Under the pieces are notes generated by a model. That model ran no database searches. It saw nothing but the letters and a program-made list of their open reading frames with translations, and was not told the origin of the DNA. DNA of 64,000 nt from Xylophilus ampelinus (GTDB lineage: Bacteria > Pseudomonadota > Gammaproteobacteria > Burkholderiales > Burkholderiaceae_C): positions 62,001 through 126,000 of the forward strand of contig NZ_QJTC01000006.1 of the NCBI RefSeq assembly GCF_003217575.1, written 5' to 3'. The translations under genes and the position numbers were made by a program. Below are positions 1 through 8,937 of this stretch, piece by piece (within the stretch, counting starts at the first letter, position 1; each line of letters begins with the position of its first letter).

Positions 1-1383
1 CGGCAGCAGATCCAGCACCATCACCATCGCCAGCCCCACCACCGACACGATCGACTGCACCACCGAGATCGTTTTCGTCGCCTCGCCCATCGTCATACCG
101 AACGACTCCTTCACCAGCCAGAAGCCGGCGTGGTTGGCGTAGTTGAAGAACAGCGATCCGCAGCCGATCGACAGCGCCAGCAGCGGCGCGTTGATCGACG
201 CGGCACCCGCGGCCGCCAGCGGCGCCAGCAGGCCCGCCGCGCCCACTATGCCGACGGTGGCCGAGCCGGTCGAGACCGACAGCAGCATCGAGATCAGCCA
301 GCCCAGCAGCAGCGGCGACAGGGCCAACTGGTGGCTCATGTAGACGATGGCGTCGCCCACGTGCGCATCGGTCAGCACCTGCTGGAACGCGCCGCCGCCG
401 GCGATGATGAGCAGCACGTTGGCGATCGGCTTGACGCTGTCGCCGAGCGCCTTGCGCACCGCCTCGGGCCGACCGGGGCGCAGCACCAGCACCGCGAACA
501 CCACGCCTATCAGCATCGCGACGATCGGGTTGCCGACGAAGCCGGCCACCTTCAGCAGGGCCGAGCCCTTGTCGAGCACCACTTCGCCCAGCGCGTGCAG
601 CAGCATCAGCAGGGCCGGGGCCAGCGCGGTCAGCACGCCCAGGCCGATGCCCGGTGGCGACTTTTGCGACGCGGCCGCATCGGTGCCGGCGGCGTCGGGC
701 GCGTACTGGGCGATCAGCGCGTCGTCGGGCCGCACCGCCAGGCGCGGGGCGATGAAGTTGCCGTAGACCGGCCCGGCCAGCACGATGGCCGGGATGGCGG
801 CGACGAAGCCGTAGAGCATCGTCGCGCCGACGCTGGTCTTCAGCGTGGCGATGGCCGTCAGCGGGCCGGGGTGGGGCGGCACCAGGCCGTGCATCGCGGC
901 CAGTGCGGCGATCACCGGCACGCCGACGTACACGTAGGCGGAGCCGCTGCCTTTCTCCTCGGCTTCGAGCTTGCGCGCCACGCCGAAGACCAGCGGCAGC
1001 AGCACCACCAGTCCCACCTCGAAGAACATCGGAATGCCGATGACGAATGCGACGCCGGTCATCGCCCAGGGCAGGGCGCGGCGCGACGCGCGGCGGATGA
1101 CGGCGTTGGCCACGCTGTCGGTCACGCCGGAGTCGGCCAGCAGCTTGCCCAGCATGGCGCCCAGCGCGACGACCAGCCCCACCGCCCCGAGCGTCTTGCC
1201 CGCGCCGCCGGAGACGGCCTGCACCACCTTCTCCAGCGGCATGCCGGTGACGAGGCCGGTGGCCAACGACACGATCAGCAGCGCCAGCAGCGGATGCAGC
1301 CTGAGCCGCGACACGATGAGCGCGACCAGCGCCAGCACGCTGACAAGCGCGGTCGCCAGCAGTTGGATATCTTGGGAATTCAT
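1..1383 (-). CDS. GntP-family gluconate:H+ symporter, 3' end cut by window edge
   Basis: Inner-membrane permease that probably imports gluconate or a related sugar acid with protons. The reverse strand reads without a stop from an ATG at 1383 to the window edge, 461 codons, against about 440-450 for the family, so only the last few residues can be missing. The product is almost wholly hydrophobic and holds the family signature HGLVPPHPGP near residue 165. A glycine-rich stretch (SVSTGSATVGIVGAAG) lies in the C-terminal half. No gluconate kinase or regulator is visible in the window; they may lie to the left. Substrate is inferred from the family, which also includes fructuronate and D-serine carriers. 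Confidence 0.85.
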   Translation of the reverse strand, partial: MNSQDIQLLATALVSVLALVALIVSRLRLHPLLALLIVSLATGLVTGMPLEKVVQAVSGGAGKTLGAVGLVVALGAMLGKLLADSGVTDSVANAVIRRASRRALPWAMTGVAFVIGIPMFFEVGLVVLLPLVFGVARKLEAEEKGSGSAYVYVGVPVIAALAAMHGLVPPHPGPLTAIATLKTSVGATMLYGFVAAIPAIVLAGPVYGNFIAPRLAVRPDDALIAQYAPDAAGTDAAASQKSPPGIGLGVLTALAPALLMLLHALGEVVLDKGSALLKVAGFVGNPIVAMLIGVVFAVLVLRPGRPEAVRKALGDSVKPIANVLLIIAGGGAFQQVLTDAHVGDAIVYMSHQLALSPLLLGWLISMLLSVSTGSATVGIVGAAGLLAPLAAAGAASINAPLLALSIGCGSLFFNYANHAGFWLVKESFGMTMGEATKTISVVQSIVSVVGLAMVMVLDLLP

Positions 1384-1518
1384 GGGCGGCGCAGTCGTGG
1401 CAGGAAGAACGATGCTATTGGAATTCGGGCGAGGGCGTCGGGCGGCGGCCCCTGCGGCGTGCCGGGAGGCCGGGCGGGAGACCCGCGGCAGGGTCGTGGG
1501 GCGACCCAGGATGCATTT

Positions 1519-1577
1519 GCTATCATTTCGATAGCTTGAGGTCGGCGTTGCGCGCCGGCTACAGGCACTTTTTATCG
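1519..1577 (+). repeat. Dispersed intergenic repeat, copy 1
   Basis: Core inverted repeat gctatcatttcgatagc (1519-1535), followed by a G/C-rich arm containing gccggctacaggcac and a ttttta tail. It matches the reverse complement of copy 2 (8765-8827) almost throughout. It lies between the convergent-side end of nth and the gluconate permease start. Such short extragenic repeats are typical of Comamonadaceae; function is unknown. Confidence 0.8.
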
Positions 1578-1599
1578 AAATCCCGGCCGGTGGGCGGCC

Positions 1600-2244
1600 T
1601 CAGGCGTCGGGCGCCGGCGTCTTGGGTTCGTAGTCGCAGCATGCGGCCACGCTGCAGCGCCAGCACTGCGGCGTGCGCGCCTGGCAGACATAGCGGCCGT
1701 GCAGGATCAGCCAGTGGTGCGCATGCACCATGAAGCGCGCCGGCACCCGCTCGAGCAGCTTCAGCTCCACCGCCAGCGGCGTCTTGCCCGGCGCCAGCCC
1801 GGTGCGGTTGGAGACGCGGAAGATGTGGGTATCGACCGCCATCGTCGGCTCGCCGAATGCCACGTTCAGCACCACGTTGGCGGTCTTGCGACCGACGCCG
1901 GGCAGCGCCTCCAGCTCCTCCCGGGTACGGGGCACCTCGCCGCCGTGGCGGTCGACCAGCATCCGGCAGGTGGTCAGCAGATTTTTTGCCTTGGTGCGGT
2001 AGAGGCCGATGGTCTTGATGTAGCCCTCCAGCGGTTCCAGCCCCAGGTCGAGCACCGCCTGCGGCGTGTTGGCGACCGGGTAGAGCCGGCGCGTGGCCTT
2101 GTTGACGCTCACGTCGGTCGCCTGCGCACTGAGCAGCACCGCGGCCAGCAGCTCGAAGGGGCTGGCGTACTCCAGCTCGGTCTCGGGCGTGGGGTTGGCC
2201 GCCTCCAGAGTGGCGAAGAAGGGCTCGATCTGTGCGATCTTCAT
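1600..2244 (-). CDS. nth: Endonuclease III (DNA glycosylase/AP lyase)
   Basis: Base-excision-repair enzyme that removes oxidised pyrimidines and nicks abasic sites. The 214-residue product starts MKIAQIEPFF at 2244; a longer upstream frame has no family similarity. It shows the helix-hairpin-helix LPGVGRKTANVV with the catalytic Lys, the following VDTHIFRV with the catalytic Asp, and a C-terminal 4Fe-4S loop with the spacing C-x6-C-x2-C-x5-C. Length matches the family (about 210). It is divergent from the prolyl oligopeptidase gene. In Burkholderiales nth often follows rnf genes; that is not the case here. Confidence 0.95.
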   Translation of the reverse strand: MKIAQIEPFFATLEAANPTPETELEYASPFELLAAVLLSAQATDVSVNKATRRLYPVANTPQAVLDLGLEPLEGYIKTIGLYRTKAKNLLTTCRMLVDRHGGEVPRTREELEALPGVGRKTANVVLNVAFGEPTMAVDTHIFRVSNRTGLAPGKTPLAVELKLLERVPARFMVHAHHWLILHGRYVCQARTPQCWRCSVAACCDYEPKTPAPDA

Positions 2245-2411
2245 GGCGATGCGTTCTGGGGGAGTCGGAATGGGTCGCCCATTGTCCCGCAGCGCGGTGC
2301 CCCGGGGGTCGCCCGGTCGGACAACCGCGGGCACATCGGCCTGTCGCCGGTCGTGATGAAATCTGCGGTTGCGCCGCCGCGCACCCCGACCGTACCCGAC
2401 CGAAGGAAGCC

Positions 2412-4538
2412 ATGACCCAGACCACCGCGCCCCTCTCCACCGCCGCCACCGCCCCGGAGCCGGAAGACCCGTACCTCTGGCTGGAGGAGGTGGACGGCGC
2501 GCGCGCGATGGCCTGGGTGCGGGAGCGCAACGCGCTGTCCGAGGCGGAGCTGACGGCCCGCCCCGAATACGCCCCCACCCGCGCCCGGCTGCTGTCCATC
2601 CTGGAGGCGAAGGACCGCATCCCGGGCGTCGTGCGCCGGGGCGACTGGTTCTACAACCTGTGGCAGGACGAGCAGCACCGCCGCGGCCTGTGGCGCCGCA
2701 CGTCGCTGGCCGAGTACCGCCGGGCCGAGCCGGCGTGGCAGGTGCTGCTCGACCTGGACGCGCTGGCCCGCGCCGAGAACGAGAACTGGGTCTGGGGCGG
2801 CGCCAGCCTGCTCGGCCCCGACTACCGGCGTGGCCTGGTGTCGCTCTCGCGCGGCGGGGCCGACGCGACGGTGGTGCGCGAGTTCGACCTCGACACGCTG
2901 CAGTTCGCGGAAGGCGGCTTCGCGCTGCCCGAGGCCAAGTCCGACGTCGAATGGATCGACGCCGACACGGTCTACGTCAGCACCGATTTCGGGCCGGGCT
3001 CGCTCACCGAATCGGGCTACCCGCGCACCATCCGGCGCTGGCGCCGCGGTACGCCGCTGGCGCAGGCGCAGACGGTGTTCGAAGGCGCGGTGACCGACGT
3101 GGGCGTGGGCGTGGGCGTAGACCGCACGCCGGGTTACGAGCGCACGGTGTTCAGCCGCATGCTCGATTTCTACCGGCAGGAGGTCTGGCTGGCCGAAGGC
3201 CCGGCCGCCACCGCGGCCGACCCGAAGAAGATGGACGTGCCCGAGGACGCGATGGTCGAATTCCTGCGCGACACGCTGTTGCTGGAGCTGCGCAGCCCGC
3301 TGGACCTGGATGGCCGCACCTTCCCCGCCGGCTCCCTGCTGGTCGCCGATGCCGACGCCTGGCTGCGCGGCGAACAGGCGGCCCGGCCGCTCTTCACGCC
3401 CACCGCCACCCGGTCGCTGGCCGGCTATACCGCCACCGGCGACCATCTGCTGCTGCAGGTGATGGACAACGTCGCCTCGCGGGTCGAGGCGTGGCACCGC
3501 GAAGGCGGCAACGGCGAGTTCGTCGGCCGCACCGTCGAGGCGCCGTTCCCCGGCCAGCTGGGCGTGACCGGCCTGCACGATCCGCTGCTGGCGGACGACC
3601 CGCTGGCCGAGCACTACCTGCTGTCGTACACCGACTTCACCACGCCCGGATCGCTCTACCTGGCCACGACCGCGGACGACCGGCGAACCCTGCTGAAGGC
3701 AGGCCCCGCGCGCTTCGATGCCGACGGCATGCGGGCCGAGCAGTGCTTCGCCACCTCGGCCGACGGCACCCGGGTGCCGTATTTCGTGCTCTGGCCGCGC
3801 GGTGCGCAGGCCGACGGCCGCAACCCGACGCTGCTCTACGGCTACGGCGGTTTCGAGCAGCCGCTGACGCCCTGGTACGCCGCCAGCTACGGCAGCGCCT
3901 GGTGCGCGCAGGGCGGCGTGTTCGTGGTCGCCAACCTGCGCGGCGGCGGCGAGTTCGGCCCCGACTGGCACCAGGCCGCCCTGCGCGAGAACAAGCAGCG
4001 CAGCTACGACGACCTGATCGCCATCGCCGAAGACCTGATCGCCCGCAAGATCACCCGGCCCGCGCACCTGGGTATCCAGGGCGGCAGCAACGGCGGCCTG
4101 CTGGTGGGCGCGGTGATGGTGCAGCGGCCCGATCTGTTCAACGCCGTCGTGTGCCAGGTGCCGCTGCTCGACATGCGCCGCTACCACACGCTGCTGGCCG
4201 GCGCCTCGTGGATGGCCGAGTACGGCGATCCCGACGACCCGGCCGACTGGGCCTTTCTTTCGCGGTACAGCCCCTACCACCGGGTGCGCGCCGGCGTGCG
4301 CTATCCGCGGGTGCTGTTCACCACCTCCACCCGCGACGACCGGGTCCACCCCGGCCATGCCCGCAAGATGGCGGCCCGCATGCTGGAGCAGGGCCACGAC
4401 CTGCTGTACTACGAGAACACCGAAGGTGGCCACGGCGGCGCCGCCGACAACGCCCAGCGGGCGCATTTGCTGGCGCTGGAGTTCGCGTACCTGTGGCAGC
4501 AGCTAGGGCCGGCCTCGGCGGGAGGCACGGCGGGCTAG
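2412..4538 (+). CDS. Prolyl oligopeptidase family serine peptidase (S9A)
   Basis: Serine peptidase that cuts short peptides after proline, probably cytoplasmic (no signal peptide). The 708-residue product starts at the ATG at 2412 behind a gaaggaag ribosome-binding site. Residues about 20-420 form the seven-bladed propeller region and the C-terminal third is the alpha/beta-hydrolase domain. The nucleophile is in GGSNGG (Ser near 559), the acid in TRDDRV (about 642-643) and the His in EGGHGG (about 674). All three positions of the triad are present. It is a single gene, convergent with the LysR gene: its last four bases overlap that gene's stop. It could act like oligopeptidase B; the DDRV and GGSNGG context fits S9A better. 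Confidence 0.92.
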   Translation: MTQTTAPLSTAATAPEPEDPYLWLEEVDGARAMAWVRERNALSEAELTARPEYAPTRARLLSILEAKDRIPGVVRRGDWFYNLWQDEQHRRGLWRRTSLAEYRRAEPAWQVLLDLDALARAENENWVWGGASLLGPDYRRGLVSLSRGGADATVVREFDLDTLQFAEGGFALPEAKSDVEWIDADTVYVSTDFGPGSLTESGYPRTIRRWRRGTPLAQAQTVFEGAVTDVGVGVGVDRTPGYERTVFSRMLDFYRQEVWLAEGPAATAADPKKMDVPEDAMVEFLRDTLLLELRSPLDLDGRTFPAGSLLVADADAWLRGEQAARPLFTPTATRSLAGYTATGDHLLLQVMDNVASRVEAWHREGGNGEFVGRTVEAPFPGQLGVTGLHDPLLADDPLAEHYLLSYTDFTTPGSLYLATTADDRRTLLKAGPARFDADGMRAEQCFATSADGTRVPYFVLWPRGAQADGRNPTLLYGYGGFEQPLTPWYAASYGSAWCAQGGVFVVANLRGGGEFGPDWHQAALRENKQRSYDDLIAIAEDLIARKITRPAHLGIQGGSNGGLLVGAVMVQRPDLFNAVVCQVPLLDMRRYHTLLAGASWMAEYGDPDDPADWAFLSRYSPYHRVRAGVRYPRVLFTTSTRDDRVHPGHARKMAARMLEQGHDLLYYENTEGGHGGAADNAQRAHLLALEFAYLWQQLGPASAGGTAG

Positions 4539-5428
4539 CCTGCAGCGCCCTCCCAGTGCCGCGCCAGCAGCCGCACCATCTCCCGCCCGGCGCTGGAGAG
4601 CGGCCGCTCGGCGCTGCTCATCGCGTAGGCCGTGTAGTGCTGCGGCTCGGCCAGGGGGCGTACCACCAGCCCGGCGCCGCCGTTGTGGCGGGCGGTGCGG
4701 TCGTCGGTGAGCACGGCGCCCCAGCCGCTGGCGGCGATGCGGCAGGCGACGTAGGCGTAGCGCACCTCGACCGTCGGTGCGGCGGGCGGGTGGGCGGCGC
4801 CACGTACCGTGTCCAGCAGCCGGCCGTGCGGCGTGTCGTGGCCGAAGGAGATCAGGTCGGGGCGCTGCAGCATCTCCTGGGTGATCGCCGCCTCGGCCGC
4901 CAGCGGGTGGCCGGGCGCCATCGCGCAGACCACCGCGCCGGTGCCGATCGGGTGCGCCCTCAACGACGGGTGGTGGGCCTGCACGAAGGAAACCACGCCG
5001 ATGTCGCAGGCACCGCTCAGTAGCTGGTCGGTGATCTGCACCTGGGTGGCGATCTCGACAGCGATGTGCAGCTGCGGCATGGTGCTTTTGATGTCTGCGA
5101 TGGCCCGCGGCACCAGGTCCAGCCCGGTGCTCAGGTTGGAGGCGATCCGCAGCGTGTCGGCCACGCCGTGGCGCAGCTGCTCGGCGTAGCCGCGCACCCG
5201 GTCGATGCTGCGCCAGGCGCTGTCGACTTCGCGCTTCAGCGCATGGGCCTCGGGGGTCGGGTGCAGCCGGCCGCCGGTGCGCTCGAACAGGGTCACGCCC
5301 AGTTTCACCTCCAGGTAGCGCACCAGCCGGCTCACCGCCGGCTGCGACACATGGAGCAGGGCGGCCGCGCCCGAGATGCTGCCGGCCCGCATCACCGCGC
5401 GGAATACCTCGATCTGCCGCAGGTTCAT
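4535..5428 (-). CDS. LysR-type transcriptional regulator
   Basis: DNA-binding regulator, 297 residues, normal LTTR length. The N-terminal winged helix-turn-helix (residues 1-60) reads MNLRQIEVFRAVMRAG then AAALLHVSQPAVSRLV; residues about 90-295 form the periplasmic-binding-protein-like effector domain. It is divergent from the prephenate-dehydrogenase-like/ABC operon with 77 bases to that operon's probable start, and a T-N11-A dyad sits between them. By the usual LTTR rule it probably controls that operon in response to the imported or metabolised compound. The effector is unknown. Confidence 0.93.
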   Translation of the reverse strand: MNLRQIEVFRAVMRAGSISGAAALLHVSQPAVSRLVRYLEVKLGVTLFERTGGRLHPTPEAHALKREVDSAWRSIDRVRGYAEQLRHGVADTLRIASNLSTGLDLVPRAIADIKSTMPQLHIAVEIATQVQITDQLLSGACDIGVVSFVQAHHPSLRAHPIGTGAVVCAMAPGHPLAAEAAITQEMLQRPDLISFGHDTPHGRLLDTVRGAAHPPAAPTVEVRYAYVACRIAASGWGAVLTDDRTARHNGGAGLVVRPLAEPQHYTAYAMSSAERPLSSAGREMVRLLARHWEGAAG

Positions 5429-5433
5429 AGGCT

Positions 5434-5446
5434 TAACCTCGTGTTA
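5434..5446. promoter_or_regulatory. Candidate LysR box (T-N11-A dyad)
   Basis: The sequence taacctcgtgtta is a 13-base T-N11-A element with TAAC/GTTA arms in the LysR-tyrA-like intergenic region. Its position just upstream of the LysR start suits autoregulation plus control of the divergent operon. It overlaps an upstream ATG (5446) of the operon's first gene, which argues for the later start at 5506. Confidence 0.45.
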
Positions 5447-5505
5447 TGGGAGCGCGCCATTTTGGCATTGGCCCTGCCGGCATCCCGCAGACGACACTGG
5501 TGCGA

Positions 5506-6477
5506 ATGAAAGGCTCCGCACACTTCGGCATTCCCGCGAACGGCAGCGTAGCCGTCTGCGGGCTGGGCCTGATCGGCGGATCGGTGGTGCGTGCGCTGCG
5601 GGCCGGCGGCTTCGGCGGCCGCATCGCCGCGTGCGACATCGACCTGCCGCTGCTGCAGGCGCGCCTGGCCGAAGGCTGGATCGACGAGATCGTGCAGGAC
5701 CCCGGCAGCCTGTTCGACCGGCACGATCTGGTGGTGCTGTGCCAGCCGGTGGCGGCGCTGCTCGACTGCATCGCCGCGCATGCCGCCGCCATCGGCGCGG
5801 GCCGGGCGGTGGTGGTGGACGTGGCCAGCGTCAAGGCGCCGGTGGTGGCCGCGCTGCAGGCGGGCGGCGCGGCGGCGATGGCCCGCTTCGTCCCCTGCCA
5901 TCCGATCGCCGGCAAGGCGCAGCACGGCTGGGATGCGTCCGAGGCCGGCCTCTTCCAGGGCAAGCGCTGCGTGATCACGCCGGCCCGGCGCGCCGACAGC
6001 CAGGCCGAAGCCCGCGCGGCCGCCTTCTGGGCCGGGCTGGGTGCGCAGGTGGCGTGGATGCCCGCCGAGCAGCACGACCGGATCTACGCCGCCCTGAGCC
6101 ACCTGCCGCAATTGCTCACCTACGCCTACCTGCACAGCCTGGCCGCGCGGCCCGAAGCCGAAGCGTGGCTCGCCTACCAGGGCACCGGCTTCCAGGGCTT
6201 CACCCGGCTGGGCGGCTCCGATCCGGCGCTGTGGGCCGACATCGCGGTCCACAATAGCGCGCCGCTGGTGGCGGAGATCGACCGCTTGGGCGACGCGCTG
6301 GGCCTGATCCGCCGCCACCTGCTGCGGGGCGACGGCGCCGGCCTGTCGGCCGCGTTCGCCGACGCGCGGCAGTTCCACGGTGCCGCGGTGGCCGCTTGCG
6401 CCGCCGGCCGTGCGACCACCGTGGCGCGGGTCTCCCGCGTGTCCTCCGTTCCGTCCCTCACCCAGGAGCCCCGATGA
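5506..6477 (+). CDS. Prephenate/arogenate dehydrogenase-like protein
   Basis: NAD(P)-dependent dehydrogenase of the TyrA family, 323 residues from the ATG at 5506 (an ATG at 5446 in frame overlaps a regulator site). The Rossmann motif is AVCGLGLIGGSVV near the N-terminus; the family motif PCHPIAGKAQHGW follows, then ALSHLPQLL, where many TyrA proteins have HLPH. TyrA makes hydroxyphenylpyruvate or tyrosine. Here the gene leads an amino-acid ABC transporter operon under a LysR regulator instead of sitting with aroA/hisC, so a role in handling an imported compound is possible. It overlaps the next gene by ATGA. Confidence 0.8.
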   Translation: MKGSAHFGIPANGSVAVCGLGLIGGSVVRALRAGGFGGRIAACDIDLPLLQARLAEGWIDEIVQDPGSLFDRHDLVVLCQPVAALLDCIAAHAAAIGAGRAVVVDVASVKAPVVAALQAGGAAAMARFVPCHPIAGKAQHGWDASEAGLFQGKRCVITPARRADSQAEARAAAFWAGLGAQVAWMPAEQHDRIYAALSHLPQLLTYAYLHSLAARPEAEAWLAYQGTGFQGFTRLGGSDPALWADIAVHNSAPLVAEIDRLGDALGLIRRHLLRGDGAGLSAAFADARQFHGAAVAACAAGRATTVARVSRVSSVPSLTQEPR

Positions 6478-7304
6478 CATCCTTCGCACCCACCCGCCGC
6501 GCGCTCGGCACGGCACTGGTCCTGCTGGCCGCCTTCGGCTGCGCCCGGGCCGACCAGCTGGCCGACATCAAGGCCCGCGGCACCCTGGTCTGCGGCACGC
6601 TGACCAGCACCGAGCCGCTCGGTTTCCAAGACCCGAAGACGCGCCGGATCGTCGGCTTCGACGTCGACATGTGCGCCGCCATCGCCCGGCGCATGGGACT
6701 GAAGCTGGAGCACCGCGGCCTGTCGATCGAGCAGCGGATTCCCGAACTCTCCACCGGCCGGGTCGATCTGGTCTCGGCCGCGCTCGGCTACACCAAGGAG
6801 CGTGCGCAGCAGGTGGCCTTCACCTCGGCCCACTACCAGGTGCCGATCCGGGTGATGGTGCGCAAGGACGCGCACATCGCCGGCTTCGCCCAGCTGGCCG
6901 ACAAGCGGGTGAGCGCGGTCAAGAGCGCCACCACCGAGATCTTCGCCCGCCGCGGCCTGCCCAAGACCACCATCGTCACCTACCAGGACGGCCCCTCGGC
7001 CTTCCTGGCGCTGATGCAGGACAAGGTCGACGGCTTCTCCACCTCGCACACCGCCGGCCTGCGCTACCTGGCCGAGTCGAAGGGCGAGGCGGTCTTCATC
7101 GACGACAGCCTGGCCTGGGAGCCGACCGCGCTCGGGGTGAAGAAGGACGAGCCGGCGTTGCTGGCCGCCGTCGACCAGGCACTGGAGGCGATGGAGAAGG
7201 AAGGCGAGATCGACGGCATCTGGAACCGCTGGTACGGCCCCGACACCCGCTTCGCCTTCAAACGCGAGAAGAAGCTGACGCCGATCTCGGCCTTCGCCCA
7301 GTAA
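6474..7304 (+). CDS. Amino-acid ABC transporter substrate-binding protein (family 3)
   Basis: Periplasmic binding protein of the polar amino-acid uptake family, 276 residues. A Sec signal ends near residue 25 (hydrophobic VLLAAF then ARA-DQ). The mature part begins with IKARGTLVCGT and contains the family hallmark VGFDVDMCAAIARRMG; later come TSAHYQVP and GIWNRWYG. The start ATG overlaps the stop of the TyrA-like gene (ATGA) behind caggag, so translation is coupled. Two permease genes follow. Glutamate/aspartate binding is the commonest activity in this subfamily, but ligand cannot be read from sequence. Confidence 0.9.
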   Translation: MTSFAPTRRALGTALVLLAAFGCARADQLADIKARGTLVCGTLTSTEPLGFQDPKTRRIVGFDVDMCAAIARRMGLKLEHRGLSIEQRIPELSTGRVDLVSAALGYTKERAQQVAFTSAHYQVPIRVMVRKDAHIAGFAQLADKRVSAVKSATTEIFARRGLPKTTIVTYQDGPSAFLALMQDKVDGFSTSHTAGLRYLAESKGEAVFIDDSLAWEPTALGVKKDEPALLAAVDQALEAMEKEGEIDGIWNRWYGPDTRFAFKREKKLTPISAFAQ

Positions 7305-7358
7305 GCGGCCGGCCGCCGCGCGCCCGATCCCCACCGCCACCCCGCCTCCGCTCCACCG

Positions 7359-8054
7359 ATGCGCGACCTGCTGCTGTCGAACCCCGACAACGTGTCGCTG
7401 CTGCTGGACGGGCTGCGCGTCACCGGCCAGCTGTTCGCCATCAGCTGGGTGCTGGCGCTGGGGGTGGCGGCGGCGCTGACGGCCGCGCGGGCCGCACCGT
7501 CGCGCTGGCTGCAGCGCGGCGTGGCGCTGTTCGTCGAGTACCACCGCAACGTGCCCGGGCTGGTGCAGATCTTCGTCTGGTACTTCGGCGTGCCGCAGCT
7601 GCTGCCGACCGTCTGGCAGCGCTGGATCAACCGGCACGACGGCGAATTCTTCCTTTCCTGCATCGCTCTGACGCTCTACGCCGCGGCCTACATGAGCGAG
7701 GACCTGCGCAGCGGCCTGCGCTCCCTGGCGCGGGGGCAGGGAGCGGCGGCGCGTTCGCTGGGCATGACCTACGGCCAGACGCTGCGGCTGGTGCTGCTGC
7801 CGCAGGCGATGCGCGCCGCGCTCGGCCCGATGGTCAACCAAACCCTGGCGCTGTTCAAGGCCACCAGCCTGGCGATGACGGTGGGCGTTGCCGACCTGAT
7901 GCACGCTGCCCGCCAGATCGAGAACGAGACCTACCGCACCTTCGAGGTGTTCCTGATCGCCTCGGTCTGCTACCTGGCCGGCTCCTGGCTGATCATGGGC
8001 ACGGGCGCCTGGGCCCAGCGCCGGGTGCTGGCCGCGAGGAGGGGCGGGCGGTGA
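7359..8054 (+). CDS. Amino-acid ABC transporter permease, subunit 1
   Basis: Inner-membrane permease of the His/Glu/Gln type, 231 residues, with about five membrane segments. The cytoplasmic loop that docks the ATPase is present (ARSLGMTYGQTLRLVLLPQAMR, the EAA motif; residues about 130-150). It follows the binding protein by 54 bases and overlaps the second permease by GTGA (GTG start at 8051). In GltIJKL-type systems two different permeases of this kind form the channel. No ATPase gene is present up to the end of the operon. Confidence 0.92.
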   Translation: MRDLLLSNPDNVSLLLDGLRVTGQLFAISWVLALGVAAALTAARAAPSRWLQRGVALFVEYHRNVPGLVQIFVWYFGVPQLLPTVWQRWINRHDGEFFLSCIALTLYAAAYMSEDLRSGLRSLARGQGAAARSLGMTYGQTLRLVLLPQAMRAALGPMVNQTLALFKATSLAMTVGVADLMHAARQIENETYRTFEVFLIASVCYLAGSWLIMGTGAWAQRRVLAARRGGR

Positions 8055-8770
8055 TCGAGATCCTGCGCGACTACGGTCCGATCCTGCTGGTCGGCCAGTA
8101 CCCGCAGGGGCCGCCGGGCGGCCTGGCGATGACGCTGGTCCTGGCGGTGGCCGCGCTGGCGCTGTCGTTTCCGCTGGCGGTGCTGGTGGGCGTGGCGCGC
8201 ACCTCGCGGCACCGGCCGGTGGCCTGGGCGGCGGCGCTGTACGCCAACGCGATCCGCGGGCTGCCGCTGCTGCTGGTGGTGTTCTGGGTCTACTTCGCGG
8301 TGCCCTACCTCACCGGCCGCGCCGTGAGCGCCCCGCTGACGATGCTGGGGGCGCTGGTCGTCTACGAAAGCGCCTACCTGGGCGAGATCGTGCGCGCCGG
8401 CATCGTGGCGCTGCCCGGCGGGCAGGTGCAGGCGGCCCGGGCGCTGGGCATGCGGCCCGGCACCATCCTGCGGCGCATCGTTCTGCCGCAGGCGCTCTAC
8501 AACATGATCCCGAGCATGCTCGGCCAGTTCGTGGTGGTGGTGAAGAACACCTCGCTCGCCTACGTGATCGGCGTGGACGAACTGACCAACGCCGCCTACC
8601 AGATCAACGGCCAGCTGCTCACCAGGCCTTTCGAGGTGTACGCCCTGCTGGCCGCCAGCTATTTCGCGCTGTGTTTCCTGCTCGGCCGGGCCGTGGCCGG
8701 CGTGGAACGCCGCATCGGCCGCCGGCGCGGCGAGGTGCCCGGTGCGCAATCAAAGCCGGCTTTCGAATAA
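8051..8770 (+). CDS. Amino-acid ABC transporter permease, subunit 2
   Basis: Second inner-membrane permease, 239 residues from a GTG start overlapping the previous stop. About five membrane segments are visible, with NAIRGLPLLLVVFWVYF early and the EAA loop ARALGMRPGTILRRIVLPQ near residue 140. ALYNMIPSMLGQFVVVVKNTS follows, typical of GltK-type permeases. It is the last gene of the operon; a dispersed repeat follows, not an ATPase. The transporter must borrow an ATPase from elsewhere or be incomplete. Confidence 0.9.
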   Translation: MIEILRDYGPILLVGQYPQGPPGGLAMTLVLAVAALALSFPLAVLVGVARTSRHRPVAWAAALYANAIRGLPLLLVVFWVYFAVPYLTGRAVSAPLTMLGALVVYESAYLGEIVRAGIVALPGGQVQAARALGMRPGTILRRIVLPQALYNMIPSMLGQFVVVVKNTSLAYVIGVDELTNAAYQINGQLLTRPFEVYALLAASYFALCFLLGRAVAGVERRIGRRRGEVPGAQSKPAFE

Positions 8771-8827
8771 AAAGTGCCTGCGGCCGGCGCAGAATGCCGA
8801 CCTCTAGCTATCAAATAAATAGCAAAC
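8765..8827 (-). repeat. Dispersed intergenic repeat, copy 2
   Basis: Reverse-strand copy: core gctatttatttgatagc, then a G/C arm with gccggccgcaggcac and a ttttta tail. It lies directly downstream of the ABC permease stop, between convergent genes, and matches copy 1 (1519-1577). Confidence 0.8.
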
Positions 8828-8937
8828 ATTCGCGTCGCTCGTAAGCCGAGCCCCACGCCCCACGCCCCGCTGCCGAGCCACCGTTATCGCCCCCCCCCGA
8901 GGGGGTTGGCGAAGACACGCGGCGCGGAGCCTGGGGG

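Noticed and set aside
130-1539. Forward open frame over the first 1.5 kb
   Set aside because: It is the complement of the gluconate permease, whose reverse frame shows clear membrane segments and family motifs.
6474-7304. Binding protein as periplasmic cyclohexadienyl dehydratase (PheC), given the TyrA-like neighbour
   Set aside because: Two permeases follow directly, and nothing visible distinguishes it from ordinary family 3 binding proteins.
8888-8905. Run of nine C followed by a G run as a terminator
   Set aside because: No proper stem with T tail; probably part of a G/C-rich spacer.
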